Assembly (NCBI GenBank): GCA_027066265.1
Contig: JAMOOB010000494.1
Coordinates: 1-5,405 of the forward strand
DNA length: 5,405 bases
Origin: Desulfurococcales archaeon
GTDB taxonomy: Archaea > Thermoproteota > Thermoprotei_A > Sulfolobales > Ignisphaeraceae
Reading direction: 5' to 3'
Shown: positions 1 through 4,739 of the stretch, one piece after another
Numbering within the stretch: the stretch's first letter is position 1
How the letters are laid out: the number at the start of each line of letters is the position of its first letter
Notes under the pieces: model-generated
The model's database searches: none
What the model saw: the letters and a program-made list of their open reading frames with translations, nothing else
What the model was told of the DNA's origin: nothing
Translations under genes and position numbers: made by a program

Positions 1-254
1 TTGGGAGCGGTAGCATAGCGTTAGCGTCGAGCATCCTCAGCACGGTAGCAATCGTTGCGCGCGGTTCGCCATCAGCGCAGCCACTAGCTAGACCCGTCGG
101 TGAAGAGGTTGCCGTTCCCACGGCATTATCGAGGAAGTGTCCTTTCTGTGGCAGAGATGTTCCTGAACAAGCATCCTTCTGCCCATACTGCGGAGCATAC
201 CTAGGAACCGACGAAACTGCTGTCTACGCTCGAGGTGAGGAAGAACGTGGCTAA
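1..254 (+). CDS. C-terminal end of a membrane protein with cytosolic zinc ribbon (partial, 5' end outside window)
   Basis: The frame starting at base 3 is open for 83 codons and ends at TAA 252-254. It begins inside a hydrophobic stretch (about codons 4-19, rich in Ile, Leu, Val and Ala) that looks like the end of a transmembrane helix. A linker of about 25 residues rich in Pro, Ala and Val follows, then a zinc ribbon with two CxxC pairs (Cys codons at 138, 147, 180 and 189), then a short tail with DETAVY and a charged end. The order helix, linker, ribbon, tail is the same as at the C terminus of the minus-strand surface protein at 2611-4494, so the two are likely paralogues; the unseen part may be an extracellular domain on a stalk. 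The linker and helix differ from the paralogue, while the ribbon is identical in DNA. The next gene overlaps its stop, so the two are probably co-transcribed. The function of the whole protein is unknown. Confidence 0.85.
   Translation, partial: GSGSIALASSILSTVAIVARGSPSAQPLARPVGEEVAVPTALSRKCPFCGRDVPEQASFCPYCGAYLGTDETAVYARGEEERG
117..208 (+). repeat. 92-bp inverted repeat, copy A (encodes the zinc ribbon)
   Basis: Bases 117-208 are the exact reverse complement of 2651-2742, compared base by base. The block covers codons from PTALSRK through both CxxC pairs to AYLG and the first two bases of the next Thr codon. Identity includes all third positions and stops abruptly at both ends: TT against AG just before, C against A just after. 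Both copies are read in the same frame by their host genes. Confidence 0.95.
232..238 (+). promoter_or_regulatory. Shine-Dalgarno site for the PP2C gene, inside the upstream gene
   Basis: GAGGTGA matches seven bases of the archaeal anti-Shine-Dalgarno complement (GGAGGTGAT). It lies 8 bases before GTG 247 and overlaps GTG 235, so it supports 247 as the start. Because it sits within the last codons of the upstream gene, translational coupling is likely. Confidence 0.75.
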
Positions 255-1287
255 GTTCTTCGGAACCGAGCTACTCGATTCTTCTGGAACGTACTGCGCA
301 ATCAACGTGGTAGCTCTGTTCAACGGTAGGAAGGTTGTTTGTCGAGGGTTTACGAAGGTAGGTAGCTTACCGAGGGCATTCAGATACGTTGTGAGTAGGG
401 TTACCGAGGAAACCGAGGAGACTCAGCACGTTTCTAGCCATACGCGTAGCCTCGAAGCTATGCTACTGATGCGTATCGAGGATGGGAACGTCGAGACCTT
501 CATCAACGGATTCTTAGCGGAGAAGCGTAGCGATCACGTACTGGTTATGGATGCTAGGAGGAACATCGTTGGTAGAGTGCTTCTAGGAGCATCCAAAGCT
601 CTTCGAATCGATTTCGAGGGGTACGCTGGTAGCGTGAAGGGGTTTCGACCGGGTAAGAAGTTCAACGAGGATTGCGTAGCGATCCTAGGAGTAACGATGC
701 CGAGCAGGAAGATCGTTGCTGCTCTGGTAGCCGATGGCGTTACGGCTGTGAAGGTTGGTGCCATAGCTAGCACGGTAGCTACCTACCGATTCCTTCTGAA
801 GATCCTGGAGGATCTATCCATAGATAGGTTTAGACTCGGCGAGGTTCCGAACATTGTTGAGGAGGTTAACCACGAGCTCTACTACTCCATGGGTGGAGGA
901 CCTAGCTACGCAACCACGTTTACAGCGATCGTTTTCGAGAACGATCGTGGGATCCTCGTACATGCTGGGGATAGTCGTGCGTACCTCGTTAGGAAGGAGA
1001 GGTTGAAGAGGTTGACTACGGATCACCGCTACGGCAACACGAAGACGTTGACCAAGGCTATGGGTGTAACGAAGCCTCTGAACCCCGAGATCAGGATGCT
1101 TAGCGTGTGTAGGGGATGTACCTACGTTCTGTGTAGCGATGGTATGTACGAAACCGTTGGTGAGGATACGATCGCTAGGGTAGCGACGAGGAGTAGCGCG
1201 TTTCAAGCCGTTTCTCTTCTGATTAAACTCGCTACGTATAGGAAGGTGCTCGACGATGCTTCGGTAGCGATCGTGAAGAGGTGGTAG
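247..1287 (+). CDS. PP2C-family (PPM) serine/threonine protein phosphatase with an unassigned N-terminal domain
   Basis: PPM phosphatases are metal-dependent enzymes that remove phosphate from Ser/Thr. Start GTG 247 gives 346 residues and is preferred over GTG 235 because GAGGTGA lies 8 bases upstream; it overlaps the previous stop by 8 bases. In this numbering, the catalytic domain runs from about 127 to the end. It has NED at 140-142, VADG at 161-164, GDSRAYL at 241-247, LTTDH near 256-260, CSDGMYE near 296-302 and DDASV at 336-340. The likely metal-binding Asp residues are 142, 163, 298 and 336 or 337, so the enzyme should be active. Oddities: the usual GG after the VADG Asp-Gly is replaced by VTAVKVG, and only about eight residues separate LTTDH from LTKAMG, so the flap found in bacterial PP2Cs is mostly absent. 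Residues 1 to about 125 match no PP2C motif and may be a separate alpha/beta domain; I do not recognise it. No membrane segment is visible. The natural partner is the kinase encoded 9 bases downstream. Confidence 0.92.
   Translation: MAKFFGTELLDSSGTYCAINVVALFNGRKVVCRGFTKVGSLPRAFRYVVSRVTEETEETQHVSSHTRSLEAMLLMRIEDGNVETFINGFLAEKRSDHVLVMDARRNIVGRVLLGASKALRIDFEGYAGSVKGFRPGKKFNEDCVAILGVTMPSRKIVAALVADGVTAVKVGAIASTVATYRFLLKILEDLSIDRFRLGEVPNIVEEVNHELYYSMGGGPSYATTFTAIVFENDRGILVHAGDSRAYLVRKERLKRLTTDHRYGNTKTLTKAMGVTKPLNPEIRMLSVCRGCTYVLCSDGMYETVGEDTIARVATRSSAFQAVSLLIKLATYRKVLDDASVAIVKRW
1278..1284 (+). promoter_or_regulatory. Shine-Dalgarno-like site for the kinase gene
   Basis: GAGGTGG, one base off GAGGTGA, lies within the last codons of the phosphatase gene and 12 bases before ATG 1297. 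The gap between the genes is only 9 bases, so this supports one transcript and possibly coupled translation. Confidence 0.55.
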
Positions 1288-1296
1288 ACCACGAGC

Positions 1297-2562
1297 ATGA
1301 AGATCGCGAATCGGTACCGTTTGCTGAAGCTGGTAGGCGTTGGTGGTATGGGTATCGTGTGGCTAGCGCTAGACGAGCAGACCGGTGAAAGGGTAGCTGT
1401 TAAGGCTCCCAGGATCACGGGGGATCCGGTTAGGGATAGGATAAACGTTTCGAAGCTCTACGTAGAAGCAGAGGTTCTCCGGGTTCTGAACCACGAAGCT
1501 ATTCCTAGGTTCGTCGACTTCCTAGTGGTTCACGGAACGCCTTACCTAGTGATGGAGTTCGTCGACGGCGAAGAGCTTGGAAAGATCTTCACACCACCAC
1601 TCGATACCAAGACCATCGTAAGAATCTTCGAACCCATTGCGAGGGCAGTCCATCATATGCATACCAAGAACGTGATCCACCGCGATCTCAGACCCAAGAA
1701 CGTGCTGGTTCCGAGGGATGGATGGCCTCCCAAGATCGTTGACTTCGGAACCGCGAAGTTCTTCCATACACAGCTCCAGGAAGCGGGAGAAGCAATCGTT
1801 GCTCCAGGAGGCTATACTGCACCCGAGCAGTTCCGCGGTGTTTCGGTTCCTCAATCCGATATATGGTCTCTCGGAGCCATGCTCTTCTACCTAGCTACGG
1901 GTAAACCACCGCAGGTAGATCTACCTGGCTACCCCTACAACGTTGCGAGACCACCGAATCCAAGGAAGTTCGTTCCCGACGTAGATCCGAGGATCGTCAA
2001 GGTCGTCTCTAGAGCTATGGATCCCGATCCCGCTAAGAGGTACCCAACGGCTCTAGACATGCTGAGGGATCTCCTAGGCGAAGCGATTACGCGGTTCAGG
2101 AACCCAACCATAACAATCTTCGGCGAAGATATCGAGGTACCCGTGGATCGCGTAATCATTGGTCGAGCACCTACGGCACCCGGAGACACCACCATGGTTA
2201 CGACACCCGGAGCGCCTAGGCAACCAGAGAAACCGTTCACCGTAGTCGTGGACGGTAGGCAGATGATGATACTGATACACGATCCTAAGCGATACGTGAG
2301 TAGGTACCACCTAGAGCTGGTTAGGAAAGAGGATGGTTGGTATCTGAGAGACCTTGGATCGCTCAACAGAACGGCTCTACTCGTCGAAGGTAGGTGGATC
2401 GTTGTTCACGCTGGTCATAGAAGACCTTCGAACCCCGTCAAGCTCGGGAAGGACAACATCATCGCGCTGGGGTACGACGATAAGCTAGGTCCGTACATAA
2501 CCCTTAGGTTCAGGACGGAGGTCGAGGAGGAGAGCGAAAGCGAAGAAGTTTCCGCTAGCTAA
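1297..2562 (+). CDS. Hanks-type protein kinase with C-terminal FHA domain
   Basis: A 421-residue cytosolic kinase with no membrane segment. Kinase domain, about 7-260: Gly loop GVGGMGIV 14-21, VAVK with ATP-anchoring Lys36, probable helix-C Glu57 or Glu59, catalytic loop HRDLRPKN 128-135 with base Asp130, metal-binding DFG 149-151, APE 175-177, DIWSLG 188-193 and the late conserved Arg248. All residues needed for phosphotransfer are present. FHA domain (a phospho-Thr reader), about 270-407: GR 289-290, SRYH 335-338 and DLGSLNRT 352-359 with Asn357. About 45 residues separate GR from SRYH, more than usual, so the FHA carries an insert rich in Pro and Thr. The last 14 residues are strongly acidic with Ser. 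Odd points: Arg132 stands where Ser/Thr kinases have Lys, and A169-P170 replaces the usual Gly-Thr before APE; both resemble tyrosine kinases. It lies 9 bases after the PP2C gene and is very likely in the same operon, giving an opposed kinase/phosphatase pair. Confidence 0.95.
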   Translation: MKIANRYRLLKLVGVGGMGIVWLALDEQTGERVAVKAPRITGDPVRDRINVSKLYVEAEVLRVLNHEAIPRFVDFLVVHGTPYLVMEFVDGEELGKIFTPPLDTKTIVRIFEPIARAVHHMHTKNVIHRDLRPKNVLVPRDGWPPKIVDFGTAKFFHTQLQEAGEAIVAPGGYTAPEQFRGVSVPQSDIWSLGAMLFYLATGKPPQVDLPGYPYNVARPPNPRKFVPDVDPRIVKVVSRAMDPDPAKRYPTALDMLRDLLGEAITRFRNPTITIFGEDIEVPVDRVIIGRAPTAPGDTTMVTTPGAPRQPEKPFTVVVDGRQMMILIHDPKRYVSRYHLELVRKEDGWYLRDLGSLNRTALLVEGRWIVVHAGHRRPSNPVKLGKDNIIALGYDDKLGPYITLRFRTEVEEESESEEVSAS

Positions 2563-2610
2563 AGTACTATCAACGAGTTTCTCTACAACGAAGCAAGAGC
2601 CTCGCATCCC
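2563..2610. other. Convergent gap between kinase and surface-protein genes
   Basis: These 48 bases separate two facing 3' ends. I see no stem-loop and no clear T-run on either strand; GAGTTTCTCT at 2575-2584 is only a weak pyrimidine stretch. Read-through in either direction is therefore plausible. Confidence 0.5.
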
Positions 2611-4494
2611 CTACCCACTCTTCTCATCGCTGTACACGCTCGTTTCGTCTGTTCCTAGGTATGCTCCGCAGTATGGGCAGAAGGATGCTTGTTCAGGAAC
2701 ATCTCTGCCACAGAAAGGACACTTCCTCGATAATGCCGTGGGCTGTGCCCGCATCGTTGTGGAGGTTGGTACTGGTACGGGTTTCCTCAACAACTTGATC
2801 GCTACTACGCTGATCGGTGTCAAACCGATTACTATTCCTAGCGCGAAAGCTGTCGAGGGTTCTCCTACGAATCCTAGGAACGGTTCGGGGGATACCGTAG
2901 TTGTCCTGGTAGCGATGAGGGTCACGGTTATGGGGCTCGCAACGATGATTACGCTCCTCGATACCGTGGTCGCGGTAACCGTGCTGAGAACAGTCTTCGT
3001 TAGAGTTCGGTACTCAACGATCTTCTCAACGATTTCCTGAGTAACGGTCTGGATACTCATCCTGGTCACGATCTCGACAACGCTCTGAACAACCGTCGTG
3101 ACCTTGGTTACGGTTACCGGAACAGTCTTCGTCACGGTCTCGGTTCTAACCACCGTTACTGTGTAGGTAGTGGCTGCCCACGGTGGTGCTGCTCGAAGTA
3201 CTTCGAGACTCGATGGTTGTTCCAACGATGTGTTCGGACTCGTCACCAACGTGTTCAGATCCATCGACTGAGCACCGTAGCTCTTTACAGAGATAGGTAC
3301 GCTGTTGAGCGGTACCCGAGATCCTAGATCTATGCGGTAGGTGAAGTCTCCCGCCAGCTCTTCCTCTCGTAGAGAATCTATTCTAACCACGAGGAGACTC
3401 TTCTTGCTCCTGAAGTATATCCAGCCAGCAACTACGAAACCACTGTCGAGAACCTTGATCGATCTGATGAGCGAGCTCCCGATATCTCCGCCGAGCGTAG
3501 CTAGCTTAACCTGGATCAAGCCCGGTTCCTGCACCATAACCACGCCTTCCTGACCGTAGCTACCGGCAGCGTAGAGAACTCCATTGCTAGATACATCAAC
3601 TCCTAGAAGAATCGTTGCTCGAGTAGTCTGTACTTCGCTCATGAACGCGGTGCCATCGCGGTGGAGCTCCATGATCATGGGCTTCACGGTGCCGGGAGAA
3701 GATTCGTAGCCACCGACGATCGCTATGCAGCTACCGCTCTCGACCACATCCATGGGGTAGTCGTTGAGAGTCGTTCCGAAAGCTTTGATCCACAGAACCT
3801 CACCACTTCGACTCACCTTCATTGCGAGAACATCGTATCCACCCACGCCCTCGCTCATGTTGGCTAGGAGAACTGCGTAGAGGAATGTATCCACCTTGCT
3901 AGCAACGATACCACCAGCTATCGTCAACGCCGATGCCATGGGTAGCGGAACGAGTTTTACCCATACGGGATCACCATCCGTATCCATCTTAACGAGCACT
4001 GCTCCGGATGGAGCTACGTATCCACGCGAAACACCTAGTAGGTACAGGTAGTTATCGAGTCCCTTATCGATCCCTACGAAAGCATCTATGCGATCGAATA
4101 CCTTGATCCAGCGAATCGTTGGTGAAACGATGTTTAGAGCTGCTACGAAAGCCTTACCTCCGTAGGAACCAACGACGTAGATCGCATCATCAATACATAG
4201 AAGCGAGGATACGTAGCTAGGTGATTCCGGGAACCTTGCGAACCACCTAAGGTTTCCGTAGAGATCGAGAACCGATACAAAGCCGTAGAACGAACCATTG
4301 CTTTCAACCCATCCACCGACCACGATGTAGTCTCCAATTACGCATACATCGTTAGGAGAAACATTGCTATCAACGTACACAACCGTAGCCCACGGAAAGC
4401 TCTGTCCGCGAAGAACCATGAAGCTGATGGAAACCACGAAGATTTGTAGGAGCAACAAGATTGCTAGAGCTAGGCGTAGCGATTCCCTACCCAA
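2611..4494 (-). CDS. Surface beta-propeller protein with Thr/Val stalk, C-terminal membrane anchor and cytosolic zinc ribbon
   Basis: With TTG 4494 as start the protein has 627 residues; this start lies 9 bases after GGAGG and gives a short polar N terminus followed by a hydrophobic signal or anchor segment (6-28). An in-frame TTG at 4602 would add 36 polar residues (rich in Arg and His) and spoil the signal. Residues about 48-390 form seven repeats of 40-50 residues with a pattern like VVGxY...VLxxDxxGxxxWxKxF, consistent with a seven-bladed beta-propeller. A linker leads to a Thr/Val-rich stalk (442-534), a transmembrane helix (about 548-569), a Pro-rich linker after basic residues, a zinc ribbon (Cys592, 595, 606, 609) and a tail with DETSVY. 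The basic residues and ribbon suggest that the C terminus is inside and the propeller outside. Such stalks next to membrane anchors are common in crenarchaeal surface proteins. The ligand is unknown; sensor, adhesin or scaffold are all possible. It converges on the kinase gene. Confidence 0.88.
   Translation of the reverse strand: MGRESLRLALAILLLLQIFVVSISFMVLRGQSFPWATVVYVDSNVSPNDVCVIGDYIVVGGWVESNGSFYGFVSVLDLYGNLRWFARFPESPSYVSSLLCIDDAIYVVGSYGGKAFVAALNIVSPTIRWIKVFDRIDAFVGIDKGLDNYLYLLGVSRGYVAPSGAVLVKMDTDGDPVWVKLVPLPMASALTIAGGIVASKVDTFLYAVLLANMSEGVGGYDVLAMKVSRSGEVLWIKAFGTTLNDYPMDVVESGSCIAIVGGYESSPGTVKPMIMELHRDGTAFMSEVQTTRATILLGVDVSSNGVLYAAGSYGQEGVVMVQEPGLIQVKLATLGGDIGSSLIRSIKVLDSGFVVAGWIYFRSKKSLLVVRIDSLREEELAGDFTYRIDLGSRVPLNSVPISVKSYGAQSMDLNTLVTSPNTSLEQPSSLEVLRAAPPWAATTYTVTVVRTETVTKTVPVTVTKVTTVVQSVVEIVTRMSIQTVTQEIVEKIVEYRTLTKTVLSTVTATTVSRSVIIVASPITVTLIATRTTTVSPEPFLGFVGEPSTAFALGIVIGLTPISVVAIKLLRKPVPVPTSTTMRAQPTALSRKCPFCGRDVPEQASFCPYCGAYLGTDETSVYSDEKSG
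2651..2742 (-). repeat. 92-bp inverted repeat, copy B (encodes the zinc ribbon)
   Basis: Exact reverse complement of 117-208, in the same frame within the surface-protein gene. Beyond 2650 the tail codons differ at the DNA level although the protein still reads T-DET-x-VY. Beyond 2742 the linker is unrelated. The two copies enclose 2442 bases holding the phosphatase and kinase genes. Confidence 0.95.
2893..3171 (-). repeat. Degenerate Thr/Val-rich stalk-coding repeats
   Basis: This part of the surface-protein gene encodes about 93 residues dominated by alternating Thr and Val (units like TVTKTV and TVTATTV), with a more charged middle part (QEIVEKIVEY). At DNA level it is a series of imperfect GTNACNGTN-like units. 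The likely role is an extended beta or coiled stalk holding the propeller away from the membrane. Such tracts are prone to length change by slippage or recombination. Confidence 0.7.
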
Positions 4495-4606
4495 ACACTG
4501 CACCCTCCACAATGCATGCATCGCTGGAATAAATAGTGTCGAGCGATGATGATAGGGATGCCGATCCGAACGATGACGAAGGTCTTCTCTCCTGAGCACC
4601 AAGCAT
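4487..4606 (-). CDS. Possible small leader ORF, 39 residues, Ser-rich
   Basis: ATG 4604-4606 follows a strong GAGGTGG site by 5 bases. The frame stays open for 39 codons to TAG 4487-4489 and overlaps the TTG start of the surface-protein gene by 8 bases. The predicted peptide starts MLGAQERRPSSS, is rich in Ser, and has no membrane segment or known motif. The same 8-base overlap is seen between the upstream zinc-ribbon gene and the PP2C gene, so translational coupling is possible. It could also be chance: the ORF is short, I recognise no homologue, and a TATA-like site at 4528-4536 would start transcription inside it. A frameshift that separates it from the main gene is another option. Confidence 0.3.
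   Translation of the reverse strand: MLGAQERRPSSSFGSASLSSSLDTIYSSDACIVEGAVFG
4504..4508 (-). promoter_or_regulatory. Shine-Dalgarno site deciding the TTG start of the surface-protein gene
   Basis: On the minus strand GGAGG (within GGAGGGTG, 4501-4508) lies 9 bases before TTG 4494. The other in-frame start candidates, TTG 4602 and ATG 4521, have no comparable site. Confidence 0.6.
4528..4536 (-). promoter_or_regulatory. Candidate TATA box for the surface-protein gene
   Basis: The minus strand reads CTATTTATT, the most AT-rich spot near the start. With the usual archaeal distance of about 26-27 bases, transcription would begin near 4505, giving a leader of only about 11 bases and trimming the Shine-Dalgarno site. 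It may therefore not be the main promoter. Confidence 0.35.
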
Positions 4607-4611
4607 AGAAT

Positions 4612-4618
4612 CCACCTC
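4612..4618 (-). promoter_or_regulatory. Shine-Dalgarno-like site before the small leader ORF
   Basis: GAGGTGG on the minus strand, 5 bases before ATG 4606. It is as good as the sites in front of the PP2C and kinase genes, which is why the small ORF is listed at all. A weak TATA-like GCATAAGG on the minus strand (4655-4662) could supply a leader of suitable length. Confidence 0.35.
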
Positions 4619-4686
4619 GACGATCACTGTAGGTCTCGAGATACATAGCTAAGAACCTTATGCTAATCACCGTAGACATGCCATGG

Positions 4687-4703
4687 TTCGAAATCTTTAT
4701 CAT
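4687..4703 (+). promoter_or_regulatory. Candidate BRE/TATA promoter for the downstream membrane-protein gene
   Basis: Bases 4687-4693 (TTCGAAA, purine-rich at its end like a BRE) precede CTTTATCATT at 4695-4704, a TATA-like stretch. A start about 26 bases downstream of the box falls near 4724, leaving about 16 bases before GTG 4740. This fits a standard archaeal promoter and argues against ATG 4683 as the start codon. Confidence 0.5.
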
Positions 4704-4724
4704 TACAGTTCGAAGAGTTTCGAA
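4687..4724. promoter_or_regulatory. Cluster of three TTCGAA palindromes around the promoter (candidate operator)
   Basis: TTCGAA occurs at 4687-4692, 4709-4714 and 4719-4724. The last is the core of a perfect 10-base palindrome, GTTTCGAAAC (4717-4726). Spacings are 22 and 10 bases, about two and one helical turns, so all sites would face the same side of the DNA. They bracket the TATA-like box and cover the expected transcription start, as a repressor site would. TTCGAA also occurs at a few coding positions, so the clustering rather than the motif itself is the evidence. Confidence 0.35.
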
Positions 4725-4739
4725 ACGGGATGTTGCGTC

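Noticed and set aside
235..246. GTG 235 as start of the PP2C gene
   Set aside because: The strong GAGGTGA site overlaps this codon and is instead correctly placed for GTG 247.
534..1418. Three long minus-strand ORFs opposite the phosphatase and kinase genes
   Set aside because: They are antisense to genes with clear conserved catalytic motifs and have no motifs of their own.
117..2742. Inverted repeats as ends of a transposon carrying the phosphatase and kinase genes
   Set aside because: The repeats lie within coding sequence and encode a functional zinc ribbon in both genes; there is no transposase and no target-site duplication visible.
2738..3040. Plus-strand ORF containing VVEVGTGTGFLNN, which resembles the SAM-binding motif I of methyltransferases
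   Set aside because: It lies wholly antisense to the membrane helix and Thr/Val stalk of the surface-protein gene; the motif is a by-product of Pro/Thr/Val codons read backwards, and no other methyltransferase motif follows.
4495..4602. 36-residue N-terminal extension of the surface protein from TTG 4602
   Set aside because: It is polar and rich in Arg/His, has no Shine-Dalgarno site, and would bury the signal anchor; TTG 4494 has GGAGG at good spacing.
4470..4703. Minus-strand 77-codon ORF with a Cys-rich MHCGGC stretch
   Set aside because: It runs in the third frame across the divergent control region and into the signal-anchor codons of the surface-protein gene, has no Shine-Dalgarno site, and shows no coherent domain.
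4683..4739. ATG 4683 as start of the last gene
   Set aside because: It lies upstream of the TATA-like box and expected transcription start, has no Shine-Dalgarno site, and the added residues do not look like a signal; kept only as an alternative.
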